A stretch of DNA of 64,000 nt from Roseiarcus sp963751165 (GCA_963751165.1 CAVVTP010000015.1:930001-994000), one strand, 5' to 3'. Shown: positions 43,500-52,531, counted from the first letter of the stretch. Numbers and translations are program-made. The notes: a model not told the origin generated them from the sequence alone.

Positions 43500-43904
43500 T
43501 CACTCGTCGTCGAGATCGATGTCGAGGATAGCCATCTGCAGTGTGAAACTCGATCCCTGGGGATCGTCGGCGGATACAATTCCGAGGAAATCGGGACCGT
43601 TGTTGAGCTCGACAAAGTCCGTCTTCTTGAGCCGTCCCAGGACCGTCAGCTTGTCGTTCTCGAACAGCTTCCTCAGGTAATCCTGCAGGATGGGCCGACC
43701 GACCGGGACCTTCATTGCGAACGAGAACGACCTGTCGCCGTCCTCGTCGTCGACGGCGATTTCGCCGATCTTGCGCTCGCCGAGCGACACGTCGGCCGCC
43801 TCCGCCGATTTCGAGTTCGGCGTGACCTGCAACGCCGGCGCGCCAAAGGACTTGCGCAGAAACTCGCGCAGCTTGACGATCTCGGCTTTGTCCACGGCGC
43901 TCAC
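43500..43904 (-). CDS. DUF3126 family protein, two tandem domains
   Basis: A 134-residue protein. DUF3126 is normally about 70 residues with the ending MAILDIDL. Here residues about 8-70 (LREFLRKSFGAPALQV... VDDEDGDRSFSFAMKVPV) and 75-134 (LQDYLRKLFENDKLTV... SSFTLQMAILDIDL) are two diverged copies. GTG 43904 is the chosen start because family sequence begins there; the longer open frame up to 44816 is antisense shadow of cysE. It lies downstream of cysE on the same strand, a common neighbourhood for this family in alphaproteobacteria. Function unknown. Confidence 0.75.
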   Translation of the reverse strand: MSAVDKAEIVKLREFLRKSFGAPALQVTPNSKSAEAADVSLGERKIGEIAVDDEDGDRSFSFAMKVPVGRPILQDYLRKLFENDKLTVLGRLKKTDFVELNNGPDFLGIVSADDPQGSSFTLQMAILDIDLDDE

Positions 43905-43972
43905 CCTCGCTCGATTCCAGGCGGGGTCGCTTTGCCAGAAGCGGGGGCGCCCCGCAAGGCGCCCGACTAGCC

Positions 43973-44809
43973 TCAGCTCAGGGGCTCGCCCGCCTTGTCG
44001 GCCAGGATCTGGTTCATGTCGCGCGCCGGCTCGGCGCATCCGGCTTCGCCGACGATGCGGGCCGGGACGCCGGCGACCGTCTTGTTGTGCGGCACCGGCG
44101 CAAGCACGACGGAGCCTGACGCCACGCGCGCGCAATAACCGATCTCGATATTGCCGAGAATCTTCGCCCCCGCCCCGATCAGCACGCCGTGGCGAATCTT
44201 CGGATGGCGGTCGCCGGTCTCCTTGCCGGTGCCTCCCAGCGTCACCCCTTGCAGGATCGATACATTGTCTTCGATCACCGTCGTCTCGCCGACCACGAGC
44301 CCGGTCGCATGGTCGAGGAACACCCCCTTGCCAATCCGAGCGCCGGGATTGATGTCGACGCCGAAGGTCGCCGAGACGAGGCTTTGCAGGCTCAGCGCGA
44401 AGTCGCGGCGACCGACTTTCAACAGCCAGTGCGACAAGCGATAGGCCTGGAGTGCCTGGAATCCCTTGAAGTAGAGGAGCGGCTCCATCATCCTGAGGCA
44501 GGCGGGATCGCGGTCGGCGACCGCCATGATGTCGGCTCGGAACGCCTCGCCGATCGAAGGGTCGCGCGCGATCGCCTCTGTGAAGGTTTGTCGAATCAGC
44601 GCGGCGGGCAGGTCTTGGTGGCCGAGGCGCGACGAGACCCGATGGGCGACCGAGCTCTCCAAAGCCCCATGGTTGAGGATGTTCGTCATCAAGAAGGTCG
44701 CGAGCTCCGGCTCGCGCCGAACCGCTTCTTCCGCTTCCTGCCGGATGCGCGCGAAAAGGGGGTCGTTTCCGGCGAGCCCGACGATCCGGGCAGTCAAACC
44801 TTGCGCCAT
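43973..44809 (-). CDS. cysE: Serine O-acetyltransferase
   Basis: A 278-residue serine acetyltransferase, making O-acetylserine from serine and acetyl-CoA for cysteine synthesis. The helical N-domain precedes a left-handed beta-helix: GVDINPGARIGKGVFLDHATG holds the catalytic histidine (given in part as FLDHATG), then SILQGVTLGGTG and DRHPKIRHGVLIGAGA with the second histidine. The C-terminal tail, often the cysteine-feedback segment, is present. ATG 44809 is preceded by AGTGCGCC only, a weak site. It probably leads the cysE-DUF3126-carbonic anhydrase run. Confidence 0.95.
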   Translation of the reverse strand: MAQGLTARIVGLAGNDPLFARIRQEAEEAVRREPELATFLMTNILNHGALESSVAHRVSSRLGHQDLPAALIRQTFTEAIARDPSIGEAFRADIMAVADRDPACLRMMEPLLYFKGFQALQAYRLSHWLLKVGRRDFALSLQSLVSATFGVDINPGARIGKGVFLDHATGLVVGETTVIEDNVSILQGVTLGGTGKETGDRHPKIRHGVLIGAGAKILGNIEIGYCARVASGSVVLAPVPHNKTVAGVPARIVGEAGCAEPARDMNQILADKAGEPLS

Positions 44810-44890
44810 GGCGCACTCCTCACTTCGCGCTTTGCACTGGCGTCATCGATACCATAAAAGCCGGCGTTCCGCGAGTACGGGCGCCTGCGC

Positions 44891-45466
44891 CTATCGGACC
44901 GGCGGCACCGGCCGGAAACGCGGCCACATGCGGGTGAGCACCGTGTCGCGTTTGACCCGCGCGTGCCAGATGACCGCCGTCAGGTGCGCGGCGAGCATGG
45001 TCCCGAGCGTGCAGGCCAAAATGAAATGCGTCCAGCTCGCCGCCTCCGCGAGCGCCTTATCGCGGGGAACGAGATTGGGAAGCGTGAAGAGGCCGAAGAA
45101 CGAGACGTCGTGCCGGCCGGCGCTCGACATGATGTAGCCGCTGACCGGCATCGCGATCATCAGCGTGTACAGCAGGATATGCACGGAGCGCGACGCGGCT
45201 TTGACCAGCCGGCGCAGCGGAACGACGTAAGCGGGGGCGCCGACGACAAGGCGGACGATGACTCGCACGACAATCAACGCGAGGACCGTGATCCCGAACG
45301 ATTTATGGACGAACAACACGTCGGAGCGCAGGTGGCCGCGCGGCAGCTGCGTCGCCGAGATGCCAAGGCCGAGGGCGACGAAAATCACAAACGCCATCAG
45401 CCAGTGGAGCGTGCGCAAAGCCGGGTGGTGGACTCCGACCGCGCGCGGCGGGGGGAACATTTGCAT
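44891..45466 (-). CDS. Cytochrome b561-type membrane protein
   Basis: A 191-residue, four-helix membrane protein of the bacterial cytochrome b561 family. Histidines for two b haems fall in helices: LHWLMAFVIF, VHKSFGITV, VHILLYTLMI and HFILACTLG with HLTAVIWHA after it. These proteins oxidise quinol or scavenge superoxide. ATG 45466 (MQMFPPP) is preferred; the 20 upstream codons are basic leader. Ribosome site is weak. It lies between cysE and the cyclase gene on the minus strand. Confidence 0.88.
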   Translation of the reverse strand: MQMFPPPRAVGVHHPALRTLHWLMAFVIFVALGLGISATQLPRGHLRSDVLFVHKSFGITVLALIVVRVIVRLVVGAPAYVVPLRRLVKAASRSVHILLYTLMIAMPVSGYIMSSAGRHDVSFFGLFTLPNLVPRDKALAEAASWTHFILACTLGTMLAAHLTAVIWHARVKRDTVLTRMWPRFRPVPPVR

Positions 45467-45547
45467 CGGACGAGCTTTCGTCTGGTCTCCGCCCGACGGT
45501 TTCGCGCGCCGCCGTGGCAAGCTCAAGACCTTTTCGTCCCTTTTCGT

Positions 45548-46324
45548 TCACTCTTCGATGATCGCGACCGCCCGCGTCCAGCCGGCCGAGGCGCGCTCGA
45601 TCTTGACGGGAAAGCAGCACACCATGAAGCCGTTTGACGGAAGCGCCTCGAGATTATGCAGCTTCTCGATATGGCAATAGCCGATGTGACGGCCAGCCTT
45701 GTGCCCTCCCCAGATGATCGAGGGATCGTGGTTCTGCGCGTAGCGTCTCGCCGTATGGACGAACGGCGCGTCCCAGCTCCAGCCGTCGATCCCGGTCACC
45801 CGCACGCCGCGTTCGAGCAGAAAGAGCGTGGCTTCGGCGCCCATGCCGCAGCCGGAGGCGACATAGTCCGGACGGCCATATTTGGCCCCGGCGCGGGTGT
45901 TGACGACGACGATGTCGAGCGGCCTCAGCTCAAGGCCGATGCGCTTCAGCTCGGCCTCCACGTCGGCGGCGGTCGCGACATAGCCATCTTCGAAACGACG
46001 GAAGTCGAGCTTCACGCCCGGCTGGAAGCACCATTCGAGCGGGATCTCGTCGATTGTCCAGGCGCGCTCGCCCTCGTTCATCGTCGGATGATAATGCCAG
46101 GGCGCATCGAGATGGGTGCCATTGTGGGTCGAAAGCGTGACCCGCTCGACCGCCCATCCCTGCCCATCCGGCAGATCCTCCCTTTTCAGGCCCGGAAAGA
46201 ACGGCAGGATTTGCGGCAGACTCTGCTGGTGATCCATGTACTCGATCTTTGGGCCAAGCCCAGGCGGGTCGGCCGGGACGTCGTTCTGGAGCGGAGCCGA
46301 AATATCCACCAGTTTGCGGCCCAT
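45548..46324 (-). CDS. Cyclase family protein (kynurenine formamidase-like)
   Basis: A 258-residue metal-dependent hydrolase of the putative cyclase fold. The metal motif HxGTHxDxPxH is seen as HNGTHLDAPWHYHP, and a second histidine lies in GHKAGRHIGYCHIEKL. Family members hydrolyse N-formylkynurenine, isatin or other cyclic amides. Start ATG 46324 follows GAGGAAAGG and opens with MGRKLVDIS. With DoxX and FAH-fold genes upstream on the same strand it probably belongs to a small aromatic-degradation operon. Confidence 0.9.
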   Translation of the reverse strand: MGRKLVDISAPLQNDVPADPPGLGPKIEYMDHQQSLPQILPFFPGLKREDLPDGQGWAVERVTLSTHNGTHLDAPWHYHPTMNEGERAWTIDEIPLEWCFQPGVKLDFRRFEDGYVATAADVEAELKRIGLELRPLDIVVVNTRAGAKYGRPDYVASGCGMGAEATLFLLERGVRVTGIDGWSWDAPFVHTARRYAQNHDPSIIWGGHKAGRHIGYCHIEKLHNLEALPSNGFMVCCFPVKIERASAGWTRAVAIIEE

Positions 46325-46395
46325 CCTTTCCTCCTCGCTTATCAATCATTGGCGTTCGCAGCCGGGACGCGGCGCCCGGCTCCGACAGCTTCGGA

Positions 46396-46806
46396 TCATC
46401 GATTCGAGATCACAGTCGGTCTCATCGACCAGGCGCCTTCGCCAAGCAAGGCGATGACGACCAGGGTTATGGCCCAAAATGCGGGGTACTCCCATCCGCC
46501 TCTGGAGGCGTTGAAGAAGAATCCATTATGGAGGTGCACGAGCAGAATTGCTCCGATCAGATCCGGCAGGATCAGGATGGCGGCTACCCGCGCGTAGAAG
46601 CCCAAAATCAGCGCTCCGCCCGCCAATATCTCAGCGGCGATGACAAACAGGCCGAACCACCCGGGCAGCCCCAGGCTGGCGAAGTAATGCACTGTGCCGG
46701 AAGGCGTGAAGACGAAGAGCTTGAGCGCCGCGTGCGCGAGGAAGGCCAGTCCAGCGGTTATCCGCAATAGGGCTGCGCCATACGGGGCCGTCTTGTGGTC
46801 GATCAT
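46396..46806 (-). CDS. DoxX family membrane protein
   Basis: A 136-residue, four-helix membrane protein of the DoxX/DoxD-like family: ALLRITAGLAFLAHAALKL, GWFGLFVIAAEILAGGALILG, and a Trp/Phe-rich stretch NGFFFNASRGGWEY before the last helix. AGGAGG lies a few bases before ATG 46806. DoxX proteins accompany oxidoreductases and catabolic genes; the role here is unknown. It lies 45 bases after the FAH gene and 71 bases before the cyclase. Confidence 0.88.
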   Translation of the reverse strand: MIDHKTAPYGAALLRITAGLAFLAHAALKLFVFTPSGTVHYFASLGLPGWFGLFVIAAEILAGGALILGFYARVAAILILPDLIGAILLVHLHNGFFFNASRGGWEYPAFWAITLVVIALLGEGAWSMRPTVISNR

Positions 46807-46851
46807 TGTCTGCCTCCTGCTTTGCCCCGACTTGTCGAGGTCCTTCACGGC

Positions 46852-47844
46852 TCACCGCGCAGACTGGCGCACGACTGTGTTTCGCAGAACCCCGATCCGT
46901 TCAACTTCGAGTTCGATCACGTCGCCGTCGTCGAGGAAGCGGCCGGTTTCGAGGCCGCAGCAATTGCCGACTGTGCCCGAGCCGAAGAATTCCCCGGAAT
47001 GGACGGTCTCGTCCTGAGACGCGTAGGCCAGAATGTCCTCGAAGGAGAATAGCATCTCGGCCGTGGTCCCGGTCGCGCGCAGCTCTCCGTTGACGCGAAC
47101 CGCAACGTTGAGGCTTTGGGGATCGGTCAGCTCATCCGGCGTCACGATCCACGGCCCGAGAACGTTGCCGCCGTCGAAGCTCTTTCCCTTGGCGGGCCCG
47201 AGGCGGCCCTGCATTTCGATCGCCTGCCGGTCGCGCGCCGAAAAATCGTTGAAGATCGTGTAGCCGAAGATGTGCGCGCCTGCTTCTCCCGCCGGGATGT
47301 TGGCGCGCGTGCGCTTGGTGACGATCCCGATTTCGAGCTCGTAATCCATGACCGCGCTGTAGCGCGGCCAAAGCACGATTGCGTCAGGCCCTGCGACCGT
47401 GAACCGGTTGGTGATGTAATAGATGGGGAGGGCCCGATAGACTGCAGGAAGATCTCCGAGCGATTCGGCCATTACCGCTTTGAACGCTTCGGGGCCGCCG
47501 GAGCGCATCGACTGGAGCGCGCGAGAGCCTCGCGCCGACTGGCGAATGTGCAACGCGAACGACATCGCATCCCGCATCTGGAGCGGCTCCGGCAAGGGCG
47601 CGAGCAGTTCGACCCGGTTGAGATCGGACCAGAGGTCCGCCTCGCCCGCGGCTTTTTCGACGAGCCGACGCGCCAGATCGAGGCCGCTGTCGTCGGCGTC
47701 GATCAGGTCGAGCATCGAGGCAAAGTACGCTGCCGAGGCGCCGCTGCGGCGCGCGGCTGCCGCGAGATCGAGGACCCTGCCTCTCTCAGCGTCGACGGCC
47801 CCGACCCGGTTTGCGTCGCCTGCACGATAGGTCGCCAATTTCAC
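46852..47844 (-). CDS. Fumarylacetoacetate hydrolase family protein
   Basis: A 330-residue FAH-fold hydrolase. The C-domain has the metal-site series MDYELEIGIVTKR, FNDFSARDRQAIEMQGRLGPAKGKSFD and GDVIELEVERIG. The N-domain (residues 1-90) is of the long FAH type. Members cleave C-C bonds of acylpyruvates or fumarylacetoacetate late in aromatic-ring breakdown. It is upstream of DoxX and cyclase genes on the minus strand, likely the first gene of the operon. Substrate unassigned. Confidence 0.92.
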   Translation of the reverse strand: MKLATYRAGDANRVGAVDAERGRVLDLAAAARRSGASAAYFASMLDLIDADDSGLDLARRLVEKAAGEADLWSDLNRVELLAPLPEPLQMRDAMSFALHIRQSARGSRALQSMRSGGPEAFKAVMAESLGDLPAVYRALPIYYITNRFTVAGPDAIVLWPRYSAVMDYELEIGIVTKRTRANIPAGEAGAHIFGYTIFNDFSARDRQAIEMQGRLGPAKGKSFDGGNVLGPWIVTPDELTDPQSLNVAVRVNGELRATGTTAEMLFSFEDILAYASQDETVHSGEFFGSGTVGNCCGLETGRFLDDGDVIELEVERIGVLRNTVVRQSAR

Positions 47845-47923
47845 GCCGGTCTCCTCTTGCCTTGGTCAAATCATATACAATCGAAGGACGAAGGCGGTCT
47901 GGTTTCTGAAGCAGGCCCGGAGT

Positions 47924-48148
47924 TTACCGGCTCGGATCGGGACCCCGCGGTCGCCGCAGGGTGCGCACCACGCTCGCCGCGAGCGTCGCCGGCAACAGGA
48001 CGGTCAGCAGCAGGCCCGCAAGCCAGGCCGGCGCGGCGCCGACCCACGTGAGTACGGCGACGGCGGCGACCACGACCAGAATCCCGACCGCCAGCAATTC
48101 ATCGTCGACGAAGAGGCCGATGAGCTGCCCGGCGATTGCGCCGATCAT
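47924..48148 (-). CDS. Small two-helix membrane protein
   Basis: A 74-residue protein with two hydrophobic segments, AVGILVVVAAVAVLTWVGA and WLAGLLLTVLLPATLAASVV, and a basic end. The start ATG 48148 overlaps the stop of the upstream gene by four bases (ATGA), a strong sign of co-translation with that membrane protein. A longer open frame to 48412 is antisense-like shadow. Function unknown; a partner subunit of the upstream protein is a fair guess. Confidence 0.7.
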   Translation of the reverse strand: MIGAIAGQLIGLFVDDELLAVGILVVVAAVAVLTWVGAAPAWLAGLLLTVLLPATLAASVVRTLRRPRGPDPSR

Positions 48149-48882
48149 GTCGGCGCCCTCCGCTTCAGCAGCGCGACCAGAGCGAGCGCGACGCCGAGAA
48201 ACATGGCGGCGAAACCGAGGATCGCCGCATCGCTGCCCGGCCATTCGACGCCGAGGCTTTCGCCGGTCCAGAACAGGCCGAAGGCCGAGAGCATCACGCC
48301 GACGGCGAACTTGAGCGCATTCTCCGGAACCTGTGAAAGCGGCCCGACCGCCGCAGCGCCGATCGCCGCCACCAGGATGCAGGCAACGAAGGCGCCGGCG
48401 CTGGCGAGCCACAACAGCCCCCCCGCGCCGACAGCGATGACGATGAAGACGACTTCCGTCCCTTCGAGCAGGACGGCCTTGAACGACGTCACACCGGCGA
48501 TCCAGTCGAGTCCGTCCCGGCGCTGTCGCTCGGCCTCGGCAAGTTCGCGGGTCTCGCGGGCGAAGGCCGCCGCCTCGTCATGCAGGGCGATCACGCCGAC
48601 TGCGCGCAAAATCGCCTTGCGCAACCACCTGAGGCCGAACAGCAGCAGCAGAACGCCGACGACGGCCTGCAGCGCGCGAAGCGGAATCCGGTCGATCAAT
48701 GGGCCGAGGACCGCGACCATCAACGCCAGCGCCGCCAGCGCTGCCGCTGCTCCCGTCAGCGCCGGCCGCCAGCCGCGGGCGAGGCCGACCGCCAGAACCA
48801 CCGTGAGCGCCTCCACCGCCTCGACGAAGGACGCCGCGAACGACGCCCCGGCGACCGAGACTATCGTCGAGACATTCGACAT
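48145..48882 (-). CDS. Multi-pass membrane protein, COG4280-like
   Basis: A 245-residue protein with about seven helices. Two charged intramembrane repeats are notable: SFVEAVEALTVVLAVGLARG near the start and LLEGTEVVFIVIAVG in the middle. Paired E-x-x-E motifs of this type occur in cation exchangers and in FTR1-like permeases, so a metal or cation transport role is possible. A cytosolic loop (ARETRELAEAERQRRDG) separates the halves. GGAAGG precedes ATG 48882. It overlaps the small two-helix protein by four bases. Confidence 0.75.
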   Translation of the reverse strand: MSNVSTIVSVAGASFAASFVEAVEALTVVLAVGLARGWRPALTGAAAALAALALMVAVLGPLIDRIPLRALQAVVGVLLLLFGLRWLRKAILRAVGVIALHDEAAAFARETRELAEAERQRRDGLDWIAGVTSFKAVLLEGTEVVFIVIAVGAGGLLWLASAGAFVACILVAAIGAAAVGPLSQVPENALKFAVGVMLSAFGLFWTGESLGVEWPGSDAAILGFAAMFLGVALALVALLKRRAPT

Positions 48883-48959
48883 TACCGACAACCTTCCGCC
48901 TGCCCCACGTTGAACTCCCCGTTTGGCACAATCGGGTTCTCTCGCCCCGACGAGCACCG

Positions 48960-49574
48960 TCAGCCCGGGCGTCTCGCCAGGGAAAGCCACAACCCGCCGC
49001 CAATCAAGACGGTTCCGGAAAACCGGCCGAGCAGTTTCGCCCGCGCCGGCTTCATGAACCATGTGCGGCCGAGGCCTGACGCGACGGCCCAGGCGGAATC
49101 CGACGCCGCGGCGAGACAAACCGACACGACGCACATCGCGGCCAATTGCGGACCCGCCGGCAGACGCGGATCGACGAATTGCGGCAGGAAGGCGGTGAAG
49201 AAGACAATCGTCTTGGGATTGGACAGCGCAACCAGCAGGCCGCGGACGAACCGGGTCCGTCCGGTCTCCATCAGCCTCTGGCCGCCCTCTCCCGCATGCC
49301 GCCACGCCTTGACGCCGAGCCAAATGAGGTAGGCGGCTCCAGTCCAGCGCAAGGCTTCAAACAGGAGGTCGGCATGCGCGTGCACCCAGTCCAGTCCGAA
49401 GCCGATCGCGGCCAGCAACACGGCGTTGCCGAGCGTCGTGCCGGCGACCGTCGTCAGCGCAGCCTGCGAACCTTGGGTGGCTCCGGTCGAAACGACGAGC
49501 GTGACGATCGGACCGGGCGTGATGATCAAGACGATCGTCATCAGAACGAAGGCGGTGAGCAGCTCGATGTTCAT
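48960..49574 (-). CDS. LysE family translocator
   Basis: A 204-residue exporter of the LysE/RhtB family with six helices: LLTAFVLMTIVLIITPGP carries the conserved TPGP, then QAALTTVAGTTLGNAVLL, and NPKTIVFFTAFLPQFVD in the middle. Exports basic amino acids, homoserine lactone or threonine-like solutes. GAGGAGGATC precedes ATG 49574; the earlier ATG 49640 gives an Arg-rich leader. It lies between the COG4280-like and DUF6790-like genes in a run of membrane proteins. Confidence 0.9.
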   Translation of the reverse strand: MNIELLTAFVLMTIVLIITPGPIVTLVVSTGATQGSQAALTTVAGTTLGNAVLLAAIGFGLDWVHAHADLLFEALRWTGAAYLIWLGVKAWRHAGEGGQRLMETGRTRFVRGLLVALSNPKTIVFFTAFLPQFVDPRLPAGPQLAAMCVVSVCLAAASDSAWAVASGLGRTWFMKPARAKLLGRFSGTVLIGGGLWLSLARRPG

Positions 49575-49636
49575 TTCAGCGATCCTCCTCGCATGTTTTT
49601 GACGTTCTTCGACAACGCGGCGCGCGCGAGCGTCTT

Positions 49637-50107
49637 TCAATCCACCCCGAACAGGGCGGCGGCGAGATACCCCGCCAGCACGACGAAAATGAACAGGTCG
49701 GAAACCGTCGCTATGTTTTCAACGGCGTTTCGATCGCTCCTGAGCGCGTGCTTGATCCCCGCAAGCCCGTAGAACAGCCCTCCAGCGAGCGCCGCGGGGA
49801 TGATCCATCCCCGATAGATGAGCGACAGAGCCCCGAGCGTTCCGATCGAGAGGTTTCCAAAACCGAGTTCCTGGACGATGGTCAGCGCCGCCTTGTCCTT
49901 CACGCCGAAGATCGTTGCAGCCGTGAACGTCGGGTCGGCGACCTGCCGCAACCCGGCGAGGACCAATCGGACGCCGACCGGCCAGAAGACGAACCATTTG
50001 CCAATCAACGACAGGAGACCGGCCTCGCCGTGCAGCGCCGCGAATTCGATGGCGATCGATACGACGGGAAGGACGCCCATCAGGAGGATGATCATCGCAA
50101 GGTACAT
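49637..50107 (-). CDS. Four-helix membrane protein (DUF6790-like)
   Basis: A 156-residue membrane protein with helices at about residues 1-22, 32-52, 90-115 and 130-155. WFVFWPVGVRLVLAGLRQV and FGVKDKAALTIVQELGFGNL resemble DUF6790 proteins. No function is known. It sits between LysE-type and TauE-type exporters on the same strand, 67 and 62 bases from them. Confidence 0.7.
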   Translation of the reverse strand: MYLAMIILLMGVLPVVSIAIEFAALHGEAGLLSLIGKWFVFWPVGVRLVLAGLRQVADPTFTAATIFGVKDKAALTIVQELGFGNLSIGTLGALSLIYRGWIIPAALAGGLFYGLAGIKHALRSDRNAVENIATVSDLFIFVVLAGYLAAALFGVD

Positions 50108-50174
50108 GACGCACCCCAGTCCCGTCTTTCCGCCGCAAGTGCGGGCTCAGCCCGCCGGGCGCGATCGCCTCCGC

Positions 50175-50921
50175 TCATGCTCTCAGGAACAGCCCGACCG
50201 TCAGCGCCAGACCTATCGCGACCACCCCCAATTTCAAAAGCTTCTCGTTGACGCTCTTCAACATCAACGCGCCCGCCCAGCCGCCGAACGATGCGCCAAT
50301 CGCGGTGACGATCGCCTGGAGCCAATGCACGTCACTGGAAAAGACGAAGATCGCGACCGCGGAGGCGTTCATCACGCCGGCGAGAATGTTCTTGGCCGCC
50401 CCGGCGTTGCGCACCGCGAGACCCGCCATGGTCAGCGAGGCCATCATCAGGAGGCCGATGCCGCCGCCGAAATAACCGCCGTAGACGGCGATGAAGAATT
50501 GCACGGCCGCCGCGCCCCAGGCAGGCAGATGTGTCTCGCCTGGCTTCGGGGCTTTGCGGAAGAAGCTGCCCCAGGCGAACAGGACGGTCGCGAACAGGAC
50601 AAGCCACGGCACCAGGAGGGCGAACAAAGTCGGCGGCGTCCACAAGAGGATGAGCGCGCCGAGCGCGCCGCCGACAAGGCAGATGACGAACAGCACAGGA
50701 AACGACAGGCCCGGCGGACTCTCCGCGTGCGAGCGTCCGGTGAAGCCAGTGACGAGCTGGGCCGGAAACAGTGCGACCGTGGAGGTGATGTTCGCCGCCC
50801 GCGCGTCCATGCCGGTCAGCATCAGCGACGGCAAAGTGATGAACGAACCGCCCCCGGCGAGCGCGTTCTGGGCGCCCGCCCAGATCGAGGCGACGAACAG
50901 GATGATCAGGGATAGCGTCAT
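50175..50921 (-). CDS. Sulfite exporter TauE/SafE family protein
   Basis: A 248-residue, seven- to eight-helix membrane protein of the TauE/SafE family. The paired family repeats begin GAQNALAGGGSFITLPSLMLTG and GGYFGGGIGLLMMASLTMAG, given here by AGGGSFITLP and GGYFGGGIG. Relatives move sulfite, sulfoacetate or other organosulfonate anions. It heads, with the 8-oxoguanine deaminase upstream, the minus-strand membrane-protein run. No taurine or sulfonate catabolic gene is adjacent. Confidence 0.9.
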   Translation of the reverse strand: MTLSLIILFVASIWAGAQNALAGGGSFITLPSLMLTGMDARAANITSTVALFPAQLVTGFTGRSHAESPPGLSFPVLFVICLVGGALGALILLWTPPTLFALLVPWLVLFATVLFAWGSFFRKAPKPGETHLPAWGAAAVQFFIAVYGGYFGGGIGLLMMASLTMAGLAVRNAGAAKNILAGVMNASAVAIFVFSSDVHWLQAIVTAIGASFGGWAGALMLKSVNEKLLKLGVVAIGLALTVGLFLRA

Positions 50922-51077
50922 GTAGCGTCCGGACGGGAGAGCTCATGTCCCCGCTATGCGCGACGAGGTCAAGGGCGTTCGGCCTTCTCGCGCTCAACAG
51001 GCGGAACATCCTGGCCGACAACTTCCTCTCCTCATTAAGCACGAGAAGAAGCTTCCGGCCGGCCGGGAAACCACCGC

Positions 51078-52406
51078 TCAGGCAAAATCCCGGGCGGCCG
51101 CATTATGCTCCGCCATGAGCGCGGCGAGGTCGAGGCCGACCGGCGTTCCGTCAATGACCCGCCATTCGCCCGCGACCATCACCCGATCCGCGCGATGGGC
51201 GCCGCAGAGCACGAGGGCGGCGAGCGGGTCGTGCGCGCCGGAGAAGCGTGGCTCGTCCAGCGTGAAGAGCGCCAAATCCGCCTCGTAACCCGCTTCGATC
51301 CGACCGACGTCGGAGCGTCCGAGGCAGCGGGCCGAGCCTTCGGTCGCCCAGCGCAGGACATCGAGATGCGTGACCTTGTCCGCGCCATAGCGCAGCCGCC
51401 CGATCATCAGCGCATGACGCACGGCCTCCATCATGTTGGAGGCGTCGTTGGAGGCCGAGCCGTCCACGCCGAGCCCGAGCGGCGCGCCGGCCGCCTCGAG
51501 TTCGCAGGTTCGGCAGATGCCGGAGGCGAGCACCATGTTCGAGGCGGCGCAGTGGCAGATTCCGACGCCCGCCCGACCGAGCCGCGAAATTTCGCTCTCG
51601 TCGAAGTGGATGCCATGGGCGAGCCAGACGCGGCTCGACATCCAGCCCGTCTCCTCCAGTAGGTCGACGGGCCGCAGGCCGTACATCTCGACGCAGAAAC
51701 GCTCCTCGTCGGCAGTCTCGCAGAGATGGGTGTGCAGCCTGCAATCGTAACGCTCAGCGAGGCGGGAACTCGCGCTCATCAGATGCTTGGAGATCGAAAA
51801 CGGCGAACACGGCGCAAGCGCCACGCGGATCTTTGCGCCCGGGTTGCGGTCATGGAACAGCTTCAAAACGCGTTCGCTGTCGGCGAGAATCGCGTCTTCG
51901 TCCTGGACGACGCTGTCGGGCGGCAGGCCGCCGTCCTTGGCCGAAAGGTTCATTGAGCCGCGCGACACCGTCATCCGCATGCCGAGCTCGAGCGCCGCCT
52001 CGACCTCGATGTCGACCGCGTCTTCCAGGCCGCCCGGATAGAGATAATGATGGTCGGCCGCGGTCGTGCATCCCGACATCAGGAGCTCGGCGAGCGCGAG
52101 CCGCGCTGCGGGCCGTAGGTGACCGGGTTTCAGGCGCGCCCAGACCGGATAGAGGGCGACGAGCCAGGGGAAGAGCGGCTTGTTGATCGCCTGGGGGTGA
52201 GCGCGCGTCAGCGTCTGGTAAAAATGGTGATGGGCGTTGATGAGCCCCGGCAGCACGACATGGCGCGAGGCGTCGAACACGGCGTCGATATTTTCCGGCG
52301 CCTCGCCTGCCTTGACGAGCGAGGCGATCCGCGTCCCCTTGACGACGATCCCGCGTTCGGCGCCTTCGGCAAAGATCGCCAGCGGGTCTTTGATCCATGT
52401 CCGCAT
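51078..52406 (-). CDS. 8-oxoguanine deaminase (amidohydrolase family)
   Basis: A 442-residue amidohydrolase, of the branch that deaminates 8-oxoguanine to uric acid and ammonia. The opening WIKDPLAIFAEGAERGIVV is characteristic. Metal ligands follow the family order: NAHHHFYQ (HxH), HTHLCET (histidine), LAHGIHFDESE (histidine) and GVDGSASND (aspartate). CTTAADHHYLYPGG is also a hallmark. The enzyme limits oxidised guanine in the nucleobase pool. Start ATG 52406. It lies alone upstream of the TauE gene with a 156-base gap. Confidence 0.9.
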   Translation of the reverse strand: MRTWIKDPLAIFAEGAERGIVVKGTRIASLVKAGEAPENIDAVFDASRHVVLPGLINAHHHFYQTLTRAHPQAINKPLFPWLVALYPVWARLKPGHLRPAARLALAELLMSGCTTAADHHYLYPGGLEDAVDIEVEAALELGMRMTVSRGSMNLSAKDGGLPPDSVVQDEDAILADSERVLKLFHDRNPGAKIRVALAPCSPFSISKHLMSASSRLAERYDCRLHTHLCETADEERFCVEMYGLRPVDLLEETGWMSSRVWLAHGIHFDESEISRLGRAGVGICHCAASNMVLASGICRTCELEAAGAPLGLGVDGSASNDASNMMEAVRHALMIGRLRYGADKVTHLDVLRWATEGSARCLGRSDVGRIEAGYEADLALFTLDEPRFSGAHDPLAALVLCGAHRADRVMVAGEWRVIDGTPVGLDLAALMAEHNAAARDFA

Positions 52407-52490
52407 GAGGTCCCCCTCCCCGATCGCTGGGGCCTTTCATAGGGACGCCGCCGCCGCGCGTGTCAACCGCAAGGGCGCCGAAAACGAATA

Positions 52491-52508
52491 GGCCGCCCGA
52501 AGGCGGCC
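52491..52508 (-). terminator. Rho-independent-type terminator of the PEP-CTERM gene
   Basis: A perfect 7-bp stem GGCCGCC/GGCGGCC. On the minus strand the loop is TTCG, the stable C(UUCG)G tetraloop, followed by TATTCGTTTTC. It lies 24 bases past the stop of the PEP-CTERM gene, between it and the deaminase start. Confidence 0.75.
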
Positions 52509-52531
52509 TTTCACAGTCTGGGTTCGAAAAG

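Noticed and set aside
43905..44816. N-terminal extension of the DUF3126 frame up to 44816
   Set aside because: It is antisense-frame shadow of cysE, which is unmistakable. Family sequence starts at the GTG 43904.
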